The notes under the pieces were generated by a model. The model searched no databases. It was given only the letters and a program-made list of their open reading frames with translations, and was not told the DNA's origin. From Brugia malayi (lineage: Eukaryota > Nematoda > Chromadorea > Rhabditida > Onchocercidae): a stretch of 64,000 nt of DNA. The stretch spans positions 7,431,721 to 7,495,720 of the forward strand of contig NW_025062479.1 of the NCBI RefSeq assembly GCF_000002995.4, read 5' to 3'. Made by a program: the position numbers and the translations under genes. Shown here in pieces: positions 13,689 through 26,972 of the stretch (its first letter is position 1; the number at the start of each line of letters is the position of its first letter).

Positions 13689-14962
13689 TCAATTATTAGT
13701 TTAATCTGAGATTCACTCAGATGAATTCCTGTAAAATTACGTACCTAAACTTTTCGACTTCGTACAACTTTTCTAAAAGTTATGCAGTGATCCTAAAACA
13801 AAATGATTGCTGGGCACATTAGAAAATCAGCAGTTATGAATAGAATTTCATTAAAAGTTTTTTTTTTTTTTTTTTTTTCTCAGGAAGATACAGGCAATAG
13901 CGATACCTACTCCAGATTATCCTATGGATCAAAAAAAAAGTGTTTGTTAGTAAGTGTAACTATTTGATTTTCTCATTTCTCATATTCGGCCAGGTTTCTG
14001 AATGATTTTGAGACTCGCTGATTTATTTTGGTATTCATTTCTTGTTATCCATGATTTTTATTTCTCAACTGGTGATTAGATCTAAAATCGGCCGCTTCAG
14101 AAAAAAGAAATTACATCTGTTTACTATTTCATTAGAGTAAGTTTTTGATATCATGGCATTATATTTGTTGACAACGGCAGCATTTTGAAGAGCAGGTTCT
14201 TAACGTAACTGTTTCAGCTAATTTTGCAACAACTCTGTGAAATGAATTGAGCATATCAAAATGCTCTAGTCACGACAGAAATTCATCTTATCGACACTGA
14301 TTGCTCCTTGATGAAGAATGACCCAATGATAAAACTTACTTCGTGTTTTAATACGTTACTTATTCCAGGAATTGTGCATTCACAGCAACAAGATTCCCAG
14401 TGCAAAACTTTTTCTAAAACAATGAGATCTGCTTAAACCGGCAATGATATACGTATATACAAGAAAAAGAACATGGTGAATATTAAATTTATTACTTTGA
14501 AATTGTAACACAAATACCATCTTTTCCATATTACTATCTTTATAAATACTTTGTGGTGAAACTAAAAGGTGTTTGCACCGGAGATAAAGTTTTCTGAAAC
14601 ATCATAGGTGTAGTGCAAGAATTTCAGGTGCCAAAAGTGGTAGCATTTCATAACTGAAGAAACAAATATTTTTAAAGGTACCATGAAATCAAACTCTGAG
14701 TTTCAAAAAAAAAAAAAAAAAAAGAAAAAAATCATTAGAAAATCGTTTTGAAAGTAATCAGATGTCAGTAACATTTAAAAGGTCATCAATTAAAAACTGA
14801 AACTAAGAAATAGCGTACTTAATTGCATAAATTCTCACATTGAATAGAAGTATGAAATGAAGTACTGCTACATATATATACGTACTAAACATTTCATGCC
14901 ATAAATGTTAAACGTAAGGTGAAACTAAGATGCAGAAAATGAAAGTCATAAAAGGATTAATG
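13689..14962. other. 3' flank of the cadherin gene, convergent intergenic
   Basis: Holds an ATTAAA about 160 bases after the cadherin stop (a possible polyadenylation signal), a T run of about 22 at 13858-13879 and an A run of about 19 at 14706-14724. I see no further gene. Confidence 0.5.
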
Positions 14963-15453
14963 CTATGCATCTTCTGCTATATCCTCTCTTCTGTTTTTTC
15001 GAAGCTCTCCATCTTCATCCCGATTTGTTCGGGACCTTGTACATATGCAGCACATTATTAACATCGTTCCGATGAATACCATCACAACCCAGTACAGCAC
15101 AATACCAGCCGATAAGACTACAACGTATTACTTTTAATCTTTAGTCCACAAATTTTTTTGGAGCGCCCTATATATGACATATATTCACTAATTTTAAAAT
15201 AAAATTTGCATTAGACATAGTTCAATTCAATATGATCAGATAATAAGTAGAAGTATATCAACAAACCCATGAATTCAGTACGCTTATATATAGATACCAT
15301 TGCTGAACTGGTCATGGGTAGGAATGATACTCGTTCTTGCAACATGAAATTTTCGACAACGAAGCGCTCACTTTCTGCTTCCTTCTTTTCATTTTCATAC
15401 ACTTGTTTGTACTCTTCGTTTAATCTACACAACGTTTTAGATATTTTATCCAT
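14963..15453 (-). CDS. Probable small single-pass membrane protein, 113 aa, two exons
   Basis: Unrecognised family. On the minus strand exon 1 runs 15453 down to 15267 (ATG, 62 codons plus one base, donor GTTTGT) and exon 2 runs 15117 down to 14963 (acceptor CGTTGTAG, 51 codons, TAG). The phases match and the intron is 149 bases. Residues 1-62 are charged and probably helical (KTLCRLNEEYKQVYENEK), with no N-terminal signal peptide. Residues 64-88 are one membrane span (AGIVLYWVVMVFIGTMLIM, then CCIC). The tail is strongly charged (TRSRTNRDEDGELRKNRRED). An in-frame stop just before the ATG fixes the start. The positive tail next to the span suggests a cytosolic C-terminus. The region is richer in GC than its flanks. 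It is convergent with the cadherin. Transcription is unproven. Confidence 0.5.
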
Positions 15454-17129
15454 TAATCATGCTTCTGATTTTTTTGGATATCAACACTAATTTTGATTTA
15501 GCAAGGAGCAATTAATTAAGTTTACTTCAGTTTCATCAAGAAGGATTTGAGTTTCAACAAAACATGTATATATTGACTTGTTCCAGTTGAAATTATGTTT
15601 TTGTAATTACTTTTCACATAAATTATTCATGGTAATTTATTCATTCCAACCCTATTATGTAAATGTAACTTATGACCATGGTTTAGATTACTTTGTTTGA
15701 GTAAAAAAGAAAATACTAAGTATCAGAAGGTCAGAAAAAATGTTTTTTTCCTAAACTTGAGAATGCTTACTTTGCTTGTTCATACTGAATGATATTTCTA
15801 GAATGATTCCTTCCTACACGCCTTGTTGGATGTGCTGAATATAAAAACGCGATAATTTCGCAACCTAAATTTTTGTAAAAACGTTGGATCGACCACTACC
15901 TTTTTAAGGGTGTTTCATTACAAACCAAAGTTTTTAAGAATTTCAGGAGGCGCTCAAATTTTCCTGATGAATCTATCCATTTTTCAATCAAATGAAAACC
16001 AACCTGATGAAAATGAGATTAAAAACGCAAAAGCAGGAAAAAATAGCAAGTTAAACAACCACATCCTTGTAATCGAAATGATCAAATAGTGTTAGCGAGA
16101 AGAAATTTAGATTTTTATGGTGAGTTTTGTCGCGAATTTCAATATCGCGAAACTTCAAATAAGATAATAAAATTAATTTATATAAAATTTAATCGTTGAA
16201 GTTGTAAATAATTGTTAACAATGTTATGAATCACTTACTATGAATCATTTAAGGAATTTTAGATTCCTTAGCTGTATTGCGTTTCCTTTCGTTATTTTGA
16301 TTTAACAAGAATTCACATCTTAATCTCCCGCTTTGATTTTATTATAACCTCTATACAGTATGCAAATAAACATCTAGTGTAATGTCTATGGTAATCCATT
16401 GTAAATCTGTTGTAAACCACTCCCAGCTCTTAACATATACAAATCTAACACTAAATGAGAATCTGGGTTTTCTTTTGAAGGACAAAATCATATTCACCTT
16501 CTTGAAGGTCTGTTAACTTCTGGGACAAATAGAGGTTTCACTGTTAATCTCTTCTTCGATTAAAAGTCAACTATAACAACGTGAGATTATACTTTCTCTT
16601 ATTTGCTACTGTGTATAATAGTATTCTTCATCTTAAATTTGTAATGTATTAATAAAGATTCTATAATCTTACTGCGATTTCACCATAACGAAGCGTATCC
16701 GACGCCAACGACTTTGCTTTCATAATCAAAATATCACATTATCACTACAAATATTACATTTTTTTTTTTTTTTTAAGAAAAAGCCTAGCAGTAATTTTTT
16801 TTAAGAAAAAAAAATATTTAAGAATTTTTTTTTTTTTTTTAAAATTTGTTTTTTTAATTTTTTTTAAAGAAAGCCTAGCAGTAATTTCATGCTAATGTTT
16901 TCATTAAAGTGGTCTGTATCGTCTTTCTACATAGGCTTGGTCTGTACCAACATAGAACATTAACAACATCTTTAGAGGTGTAAGATAACAGACGAGATAA
17001 AAATGCACTTACAATATGTCAACAAGAACTTTTTGTGCTGTATTAATGTAAGAACCGAATAGTTAATGCAAGAATTCCTAGCTTTTCTCTCACATTTTCC
17101 ATAGAGAATCAATATGCAAGAAAAGATGT
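15454..17129. other. AT-rich intergenic stretch with homopolymer tracts
   Basis: No supported gene. It includes long T and A tracts around 16758-16865 and the short duplication listed separately. Confidence 0.5.
16781..16887. repeat. Tandem duplication of about 90 bp with a 17-bp core
   Basis: AAGCCTAGCAGTAATTT occurs at 16781-16797 and again at 16871-16887, exactly 90 bases apart. Each copy is preceded by a T run and a short AAGAAA-like stretch. The space between is poly-T/poly-A, suggesting slippage or a local tandem duplication. Confidence 0.75.
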
Positions 17130-18242
17130 GTGGGATATAGTAGAGAAAGTGAAAATAACTACCAAAAATTTGGGATTATTTTTTCACAAATTTCGACGAA
17201 TAATTCCATCCCAGATGTGAGGGTAATTTCAAGCGTAATTTTTCTGAAGCATATAACAAAAAATTGGAACAGTGGAACTATAGCCAATAAAGAAGCTAGA
17301 TGGGCTATATTTACTGAACAAGTAAAAATATTTTAGATAAGCGACTAGAAAATTATAAGGTAAAATAAATCATGAGACCAGTAAATTTGATGTATATCCG
17401 AAATAATTTTATGTCTTGCAGTTCCGTGTTCATATTAAACCGAGAATGGTGATGACCGTCTTTGCGTGTTTGATGGCACGTGATTATACGCCGAATGTGA
17501 AGGAAATGTCATCAGTAGAGCCACTCAAAAACCATGAATAATTATTGAAGTTCTAAAATGATGATTCTTCTGCTCATTGATCTTGTTTTAAACATGCTCG
17601 CTTTATACTCGTGCTCCTTTTATGTAATCAGTTAAAAGATGCAATGAACAATAAAAATAAGAATCGTGAATTACATTAATGAAGATTACGAAGTTATTGT
17701 AAAACATAATTTTTATAAAAGTTGTTGTATTGCTTAAAAGGAGATACTGCATTTCAGTTGATAAATTACCACATTGATTCTGTGATTTTTTCTTGTTGTG
17801 TTCATTTAATGATCATTGCATACATACATATCTTTGGCGACCATTCCTCTATTCACCGCTGTGAATAGTGTTCATTTTGTTGTCTGGTCATCAGTAGTTT
17901 CATTACATTGGCATAGGATTATTTATTCTATGTTTTCAAATGTACTTCGTAATTTATATTTCTGATTGTACCACAGTGTCGAATTCCGGTTGCACACTTT
18001 AGGAGTCAAGACCTTCACTGGGATAAAAAAGAAGTAAGCTCTCATGTTCGGCCTTCTGTGATTAGCTGCAATTTTATATTTTATTTGTATTTATGCCTTA
18101 ATTTATCTCTTGTTATTTCGATGTAATAACATACTTGCGAAGTTACTATCATATGTAAAAACAATTCGAAAAGTAAGCTGGGGAAACGCTTCATATACCA
18201 TTTTCAGAAGGCACATTTGGCTACAGCACTGTTACAACAATG
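17130..18242 (+). CDS. Candidate multi-exon gene, unrecognised
   Basis: Four segments can be joined in phase 0 with acceptable sites: a segment ending at 17321 (ARWAIFTEQ, donor GTAAAA), 17422 onward (acceptor TCTTGCAG; FRVHIKPRMVMTVFACLMAR, possible donor GTAGAG after about 17511), about 17978-18033 (acceptor ACCACAG; ends LHWDKKE, donor GTAAGC) and 18209 onward (acceptor TTTCAG; KAHLATALLQQ, then stop). The second segment also ends in its own stop at 17541. The start is not identified. I recognise no domain. Stops are common here, so agreement of phases is suggestive only; it could equally be a degraded gene. Confidence 0.3.
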
Positions 18243-18303
18243 AATTCTCTGACTTAATAGATCACGTATATAGGAGCAGTCGTTATCCTTCAAGTGAAGG
18301 TGA

Positions 18304-18565
<262 letters not shown>

Positions 18566-19685
18566 AAACGCAGTTACAAGTTGACTGAAGCGAACATTTA
18601 AAAAAAAGGTAGCTTGTCAATTAATGAAGATTAGAGATGAGTGCTGTGATTTTGTTGATTGTGGCATAATTCACTTGAATGAACTGAATCTTTAAATCAC
18701 TTTACAGTTTATTATGCAGTATGGAGTAATGAATTTACAAAAGAACCAGAACTCGGTTTCGAGCAATTGTGAGACAAGCTTTGTAAAGCAATGGCTATTA
18801 GGTAACTTCTGCTAGAATAGACAGTGATTGGCATAAAGTAACCGGTGAATAGGACAACGGACAAGATGGTAAATAAATGATGAAACCAAATTCGGAGGAT
18901 GAAAAAAGATATGGAATTAGTATATAGGCATGGAGATTTTTGAACGGAGAGCACTCCTTTTGTGAACCAAGGATGCGATGTCTGACTCGGGCACTGTCCA
19001 TTGTGTCTCAAGCTTCCATGTTTTTCCATACTGAAAATTTCTTCCAACACTTGTGGAGCTGTTGTACTAATGCTACTCTTCTCCAGTATCAGAAAACATT
19101 GTTTCAAAATAATTTATTTGGAAGCATTAAAAAAAAGCTTTGTTATAATTTGTCTCTATTTGAAGTTATCCAGTTTTATGAACGGAAATTGTTCAAGCAT
19201 TTGCCGACCCCATTCCTTCACATATGAATGCATTTTACTATTTGAGATTGTTTATCCCAAACTGATAAAAACTTATTTACAGAAATTTCTTTCGTTCGTC
19301 ATATACAAGAATTTATGGAACATGGAAATCAGATACTTAAACTGAAACTAATACCTACAACTAACTGATCGGCCATCTCACCAACATACACGTGAAATGT
19401 GATTACCGAAGTTACTAGTAGCAGAATGATGTGTTATAAGTGATGTTAAAATTATGCATTGGAATTCCGGTCATTGTCAGTAGTCAGTCGGTAAGCTAAA
19501 AAATATTCTCACTCGTTTCATTCAGCATGGCGAATGGTGGTAGAATATCCTGCTAAAATTTAATTTTTCAACATTCAAACTTCAAGCAACAAAGTTACTC
19601 ATTCAAAATTATTAAACGATTTAGATCTGGAGAAAAAAGGAATTTTGGTAGAAAAGTATGACGGTATTCTGATTTGGAAGATAAT
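18566..19685. other. Intergenic stretch with overlapping open frames on both strands
   Basis: Between 18712 and 19345 there is a minus-strand frame of 131 codons and plus-strand frames of 95 and 114 codons, all overlapping. None has a recognisable domain, and no strand can be preferred. It also covers the 3' flank of the receptor gene. Confidence 0.4.
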
Positions 19686-22450
19686 TTAAATTGATATTTG
19701 TGCTTTGTTATGGTTGACTAGCTCACGTTCGTTAAAAGAAAAAGTAAAAGTGCTTTGATGATTTGTTGAGACAGTAGTATATCTTGCACACGGACGAATA
19801 ACTGGGCGAAGAATAGAAATGAAAGCCGCTCGAAAACTATCATTTATCAGTGCATACAAGATGGGATTTATGCATGCAGATGTCATTCCAACCAAATGAC
19901 AAAACAAATATCTGAAAATAAAATCGAGATGCTGTGAGGGAACACGATGGTTGTTGTAATGAAGCTAAGGTGAAGGATCATAAGCTTAATAGTTCTTGAC
20001 CAATAAAATAACCTGTACTGAGAGAATTCGATTACTTCGAGAACATTTAGAACATTGTAAGCATTCATTGGAAACCATGCTGTTGCATAAATCAATACTA
20101 ATAATGACAGCAACAACAGCGCTTTTCTGAAAATCTCTATTTCAAAAAGTACTTCAACATTTTTATAACTCCTTTAACTAAATCACCATAATAAATTAAA
20201 TTTTTTTCTCTTCTTGATGAAAATAGAATTCATTTAATCAACCGGAATTAACAAGTACACTTCAATTTTCTGGAAAAGATTCTAACCTATTTCTTTGCAT
20301 CATAACTTGTCGACGCTTCTGACCTATCGTTGTGCTCGCTTTGACACGTTTGTAGATTGCAGAACCAATTTGTGAATAACTGAATGCTAAAGCTGCAAGT
20401 GGAAGCAAGTATTGGATGGCTAGCATTGAAAGCGTGTACGTACGTCTTGAAAAAGGCAAACGATGCCAGGCTTTTTCGACACATGTTTGCGGTCGCCTAC
20501 GACCACATATATGAAGCTAAAGATAATCAATTTTAAACACGAACTTCGAAGTTGTAGTTTAATTATTGGAGAAGGAATCAAAATAAAGGGTTCCATTTAT
20601 TTTTCCCATTCTCTCTTTTCCAACACTTTTTTATTTCCTGTTGGCATTCCCACAGATAGCTTCATCATTTTTGCTCATTATGATTATTGAAGAAAAAAAA
20701 AAAGACTTGCAGTAGTCTGAGTAGTCTGGATCAGATTTTAGCAATCACCAAAGCAATCAACTCAAGATTTTCGAGTTTACTGAATAAACTTAATTAAATC
20801 TTATGCTCAACAACTAAAAAGGGCGTAAGACAGTTACTATTGATACTTCCGTAAGCAAATATTTCATTCCTTTCCTTTGAACATACCGTAACATCAATGT
20901 AGGGTTGATTCCACGGTTCAAGCATGACATCTTCAGCATTAACTGCAAAAAAGTACGGCGCTGCAATCACAATCGATGCCAGCCAAACAGTACAGTAACA
21001 CATAACTGGAGCTACTGCAGCAAGCTTCCTGTAAATATGTAAGCTAATTTCAAAAGTCTCAACAGCTTGATTTTGTAGCTTTATCTTCAATTAAGTGTTA
21101 TTGTATTGTATGTATAAGCAAATATTTCTTAATAATGAATACGCGTCATGTCAATAAGAGTTGACACTTGCCATTTAATTGGACAGAAAGTCAATAAGAC
21201 CCGATCCATAGCAATTAGCACAAGTGTCATGCACGATACGAACATATTTACAGCTTGCACCGAAGCTAACTAAAATAGTGAAGGAATTAATTTAGCATAT
21301 TTAAATTCCAGTGATGGAAATAAGTGAGTGCAGTGAGCTGAAATTGTTCTTTGGCAAGTAGAAAAATTAATTGGACATAAACTAATTATACACTTCATTA
21401 CATCTGTTTACAGGCGCTTTATGCGATATAATTCTACTATTATTATTGCTCAAAAACCACCTTTCTTTAACCGGCAAAGGGTTTTGTGTCGAACAAAAGC
21501 TCAAACAAAAATACTTTATCGATTTTTTGTTTTCCACTTATTTCAATTCTCAAACTATATTGTTTAGTTGTTTCATTCTCATTACTTTTCAGTAATCTGT
21601 TAGAAACTAACCGTTTGACAAGCCAAACTGCCAAATGGCCAAAACAAATTTCTCGTAAGATAAAGTGTGACAGGTGCGGTGACAACGCATAATAAAAAAT
21701 CTGACATAGCTAAATTTGCAATAAAATAGTTGCGTAAGTTACGTATGTGTGAAGTTCGTAAGAATGCAATCAGAACGAATAAGTTGGCCAGTGTTCCAAA
21801 AATGCATACCAGGCCGTACAACAGTAAAACATAGCTGCCACCTCGATGCTGCCATAAAAAATTATTCTAAAATTTGTATGCAATTTGTCAAGAATGAATA
21901 AATGAATGAATAACAAGCGAACTTCATCAGAACAGATAAATTTAAATATATCTGCTATGTGAACTATTAAGTTATAAATCTGCATAGTTTTGGAAATTTG
22001 AGAATTATAAAAAAAAATAGGACAAAAAAAAAAAAAACGGAAACTATTAGTTTTATTGATGTGCCCTATGAATTATTTATGTTCTGATTTTCAAGTCTAA
22101 GCTTACAAAAATTTGAAATTTTTAAGCAAATAATATCGGTTCAACATATATTTGTCTGATTTTTTCAGTGACATTATAAATTTGAACACATCGATGCATA
22201 AAGTTATAACGGAGGACAACGCACTGATGTCTCATTTATTTTGGTACTAAATACTTCCTTGTTCATTTCTTGTTTCAGATTCTAAATTTCCAACATTCTG
22301 AAAGCATTGCAAATAAATTTTGGATTAAAATCCAATAAATGAAAACAAATTTACCTGGATATTATAAATTTCATCAAATTCATCACAGTTAATATCCGAC
22401 CAATTGCTTCGTGAACCATTTTTTGAGAATATCAACAACACTGGTAACAT
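19686..22450 (-). CDS. Rhodopsin-family GPCR, neuropeptide Y/F receptor-like
   Basis: Seven-transmembrane receptor, probably for a neuropeptide and coupled to G proteins. Seven minus-strand exons join in consistent phase: 22450-22355, 21848-21612, 21269-21166, 21028-20887, 20516-20287, 20126-20013, 19911-19686, giving 382 residues. The N-terminus (1-38) has N-glycosylation sequons at N11 and N16. TM1 is LLLYGLVCIFGTLANLFVLI; TM2 includes NYFIANLAMSDFLLCVV. The TM3 cysteine lies in GSLACQT, and TM3 ends IAMDRV (residues 133-135) where most relatives have DRY or DRF. Loop 2 carries CVEKAWHR before TM5 IQYLLPLAALAFSYSQI; TM6 is LVLIYATAWFP; TM7 is LVGMTSACINPILYALIND with NPILY at 323-327. The second-loop C-E-W pattern, QYLLPL and the TM3/TM7 wording point to the NPY/short-NPF receptor group; the ligand cannot be told. 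The TM3-TM4 junction has an alternative splice choice. Confidence 0.93.
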
Positions 22451-22539
22451 TTTTCACTTCAAAATATATTTAATTTGCAAGAATTTTCACCAGTGAATTA
22501 TTAAATTATCGAATTAAAAACTAAAAGAAACCGTAGTTT

Positions 22540-22632
22540 GTATAAACGAAATGTAAAATTAAATATAAATGAGGTACAAAATAGAAATATAAAACGAAAT
22601 ATAAAATAAAATAATGAAATACAAAATAAAAC
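22540..22632. repeat. Imperfect tandem A-rich repeat
   Basis: Variants of GAAATATAAAAT and GAAATACAAAAT recur about six times in a row. Confidence 0.6.
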
Positions 22633-23220
22633 ATATCACGTACCAGTCGGGCTGAAACTATAGAATCAAAAGAACTAATGCACATTATAAACAAAATTAC
22701 CATATCATATTATTGTTCTTAAAAATCAAACACAGCACTAGTCTATCCTATTTTTAATGCTTTCGTCGCTGCTTATCTCTGCTGTTTCTTTCAGACACGA
22801 GCTGTATGGTTCTTTCATTTAGTGATCGAAACGTCCAGTTCTTCTTTTGGGAATGTCAGTTACTCAACTTATTTACACATTATCATAATTATTAGCAATT
22901 ATGAAAAGATGCTATTAGGATTTGATAAAACGTCTGATGTTGGGAACTCTATTAAGAAAGCTGTGTAGTTACTGATGAAATGAATTTCACTGAATTAACA
23001 TGCGCATTATCGTACAAAAATAACTTGAATATTTGAAGAAGGACTTAAAACTGATGAGGTACAACAGTTTTCCAATCCATGCAGTATATAGCAAAAAATA
23101 ATAAATCTATAAAAGTATCATATTACGAACACAACAGCAAACAAGATGCACTGCTAAATACAAGGAAATTGATGTCTTTGTATAATATTTAAATATATTT
23201 ATAGGTCCTAAAATTATTCT

Positions 23221-23522
23221 AATAAAATAATAATAATAATAAAATAATAAATACAGTGCTTTAGTATAAATTAAATACTTCAATTAGATCAAACAAGAGA
23301 ATCAAAGATGGACAGTAAAATCAACAGAACTCACAAGGCCGACAGTCAAGCATTACTAGGGAACAAAAAATTAGATCAACATAGTTATATTAATTTGTTA
23401 ATTATCAATAATAATAATAATAATAATAATTGGAGAATAATAATAACAACTGAATAATAATTATTATTATCATAGTAATAATAATGATAATAATAACAGT
23501 AATAATAATAATAATAATAATA
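23221..23522. repeat. Compound (TAA)n/(AAT)n microsatellite region
   Basis: AATAAT units fill 23221-23252 and 23406-23522, with some ATTATT and GATAAT interruptions. Between them a frame from ATG at 23308 reads MDSKINRTHKADSQALLG and then runs into poly-Asn from the repeat; I do not call it a gene. Confidence 0.85.
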
Positions 23523-25409
23523 TCCTTATTGTTCTTAATGCTCTTTATTTTCTTCCTCACTTAAATTGAATACAAAGTGATGTTATGTTGTTTATATGGT
23601 TTGTGAAAATACAACTGCTCTCTTGACTTACTATGTGTTTTTGATTTTCGATAATGCTCAAAAACGACCTTGAAATGAAATGCTAGAATTGTCATCGATC
23701 AACTAACAACAGTGACTGACAATTTAAAAACTATTAAGTTTGAAATTACATATCTAAAAACTGAAGCAATAAATGGAAAGAGCACATCATGAGTCTTCTA
23801 ATATAAAATTAAAAAGCGCCAAGTTGCGGACTCAATTAAAATCTTTCTTCAATACAAATTTTTTTCCTCAGTCATAAAATCGTAAAACAAATTATAGAAT
23901 ATGCAAATTATCTCGCCTTCTTCACACCTGATATGGTTCCTATTTCGCATAATTCTATATCTTATATAATGATAGCAAGCCGTCCCACTTTCTTTCAAAA
24001 TGAAAACCAAAGATGAAAAGCAAATAGTACCAAGAAAGTATAAATAACTTAGAACGGACTTTTGACAGTTATGAGGGTGAACATTTTTATAAAAATTACA
24101 GGATTAAATATAATGTACTAAGGTCAAAAAAAAAAGATCAAAAAAAGTACCACGTGTAAGATAAAAGAAGCAATCAGTAAAATGAGAGATATAATGTAGT
24201 GTTAAGAATGCTCGGAGATTTAGCTGAATGTTTGCAGTACAAAAAAAGACGCTGATCAGCTTGGAGTAGCTAAAGAAGAGCATTTAAAGTGTTAAAAACT
24301 TTTTTTTGCAAAATAAGAGTGCTAATTAAGCTGCAGATATATTATTTATCTAGATTTATTTCAAGCTCAACAATTATTTCGGTGCACTGTGCTGCATGAC
24401 GGTTTTCAAGTAGAAATTTTATGCTGATACAAACATCGATAGCAGGGATTCATCAAAATGTTCCTTGAAAAGGAAAATGAAAACATGCAAAAAATGGCTA
24501 TCAAAAGTGTGAACAAGCCCATAACTTCAGTGAAATGGGGCAAATTTTCAAAAATACAAAATTCAGTAGTATCGAATTGAAAAAAAAATATTGACATCTT
24601 GGAAAGTCCTTGGCATATTAAATTTTTTGGTAAGGCAAAAAAGATCGAGAAACTTCATCAGTTCTAAAATGAACAAACAAAAGTTGTGGAAGCCAGAAAA
24701 AAAAAACGAAACTAGAAGGAACAAAAACTTCAAGTTTATGAAAATTAAAAGTTAAAAATAAAGGAATCAATTTTTCTTCTCTGTAAAATATAACATTAAG
24801 ATTAATTTACAGTAGCTCTTAAGCAAGCTTGGAAAATCACAAGAAATTAAATATTCAATAAAGCTAATAAAGCATTAATAACTTCTACGAGCACATGACA
24901 TATATATGGGTCCATAAAGCACTGAATTAGTCATAATTTTCCTGAACACAGTTATTAGATCCGACTGTGAAAAAAGATATGGACTATACATACTAGTAAG
25001 TCCTTGAAATAAAACTGAGTCTCCTTTTTCCATAAAATGCATGCAACAATTTTTCGCCGCCATCAATTTGAAATTAATACGTTGTATTCTAGCAGCAAAA
25101 CTTTCATTTGTAATAGATAGAAAACAAATTCTTAGAAACATTTCCGAAAGATTTTAATAGAAATAAATGCACAATGCTTTCTTATGCGCTGCTTGACTTT
25201 CGAGTTATGTGATATTGAAACCAGAATATTTGCGTTTTGTAAATTTTTGTAAAATAAATAATAAATATTCTAAGGAAATATAAAGTGAAACGAGACATTC
25301 TGGAAATAGGAATAGTGAAAGTAAAGTTAAACGAAATACGAACATAATATGCAAGAACAGGTTTCCCAGGAAAATTGATACTTACGAAGTGAAATAGATA
25401 TATAGAAAC

Positions 25410-25455
25410 TACTGAAAATAGCAGCTGCCACTTTTAGCGGCTGCTATTTTCAGTA
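25410..25455. repeat. Inverted repeat, 16-bp perfect arms, 14-base loop
   Basis: TACTGAAAATAGCAGC at 25410-25425 is matched exactly in reverse complement at 25440-25455. The loop TGCCACTTTTAGCG can extend the stem slightly (CTG facing CCG). Both flanks also pair weakly. No gene nearby. It could be a small hairpin RNA source or the remains of a palindromic element. Confidence 0.9.
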
Positions 25456-26972
25456 AGTTCCTTTCATTCCACAGTTGTTTCCTTTGATATCGCAAGATTT
25501 TTCAAGCGGAAATGGCATGCAATGAGAATGAAATTCCCTGCAGTATTTTGATCATCATTTAATGAAATGTTACCAGCAGTAAATTAAACAAAAATTACGT
25601 CGGATATTATATCTTAAAACTAATTAGGAATTATCGGTCTAAAAAGGAAAAATATCCAAATTCAACATCTAATAATCCAATTAAATTTGACTGACAGTTT
25701 CTCCTTTAAGAATTAGTCTTACGAATCATTTCGCGGTCACTTAAAGTAAGCGTATGACTAGGATTATGATTTATTTTAACAAATAATCAAAAAGCTATGA
25801 CATGAATTGCTGAGCAATTCAAAATCATCACAAAAAAAAATACTGAAACTTATAAGCAACAGTGGAATAAATTCCGTCTGATAATTAAAAATCCATTTGG
25901 GTATCATGTGGCACGAAATCAGTCAATTTAGTTACTTAACATTGCTATCCCCCTGACCATAACTTTTTCTTTAAATTTTTCACAGCAATTACAACTACCC
26001 AACTAACTTGCTAATGTTAACCTATTAGCTATTTATTGGTATATATTATACGCCAGAAAATTAGCGTTAACGGTAATCGAATACGAAAACGAATTTTCTG
26101 TTATGAAAATCAGAAAAATCTATACAAATTAATATAGGAACATTCATATTGCATCAATCATTTCTTGCAAACTGAAAGCTAGGATAAATCCGCTGGATCA
26201 AAAGGTGCAGAAAACTTTTTATGTTGTTATTTTTAGGAAAAAAGCCCTTCAAATAACAATTTTTTTCTAAATAAGAGTTGTTAAAACTTCAAATTATTCT
26301 ATCCATAAAGTACATTTAACCGATAGGTGTAAAGCCGGTTTCCATCAGAAAAGTAAAACATTAAACAAAAAACAGTACTTAAAAAATTTGTTCTAATAAT
26401 TTCATGCTTAATTATATGTTTCCTATAGCAGAAATATAAACAAAGATTTCATTCCAATTTCGTATTCTCAATTAAATACTTGCATGTACAATCAGGTCAT
26501 CGAGAAAAAATGTTCGTAAATTCTAGACGTTTGACAAGTTAATGTTAGCAAAAATAAAATGAGTTGGTTTTCACAGTGGTAGAGAAGCTCATGCTAACAA
26601 GTTACGCATGAGTAAACTGATTTTTCGATTACACTTTTTTTCTTGTGTATTACTCTTAATCTTCTTTTGTTCTATAAACTTACAAACCTGTTAGGAAATG
26701 CTGAATTCCTTTTATCTATAACAGTCGTCAGTTTGTCACTTTGATATGAAGCAAAGCAGCGCGGCAAATATTCGTTTGGGGGCATACAAACAAAACACCT
26801 CGACAAATAATAAAAACAAAGTTAAAACTGTAAAAAATCTTTATTTGGATTTTCCATAACTAATAATGTCAGAAGCAACTTTCAATATGTTGAAGGAATT
26901 TGAATTATTGAGTGCAAAATAAGTTGCATATTTCGCATAAATATAAATAAACTGGATCCAATTTATACGAAA

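Noticed and set aside
20287..20484. Minus-strand frame beginning MCRKSLASFAFF
   Set aside because: Shadow of the receptor TM5 exon in another frame.
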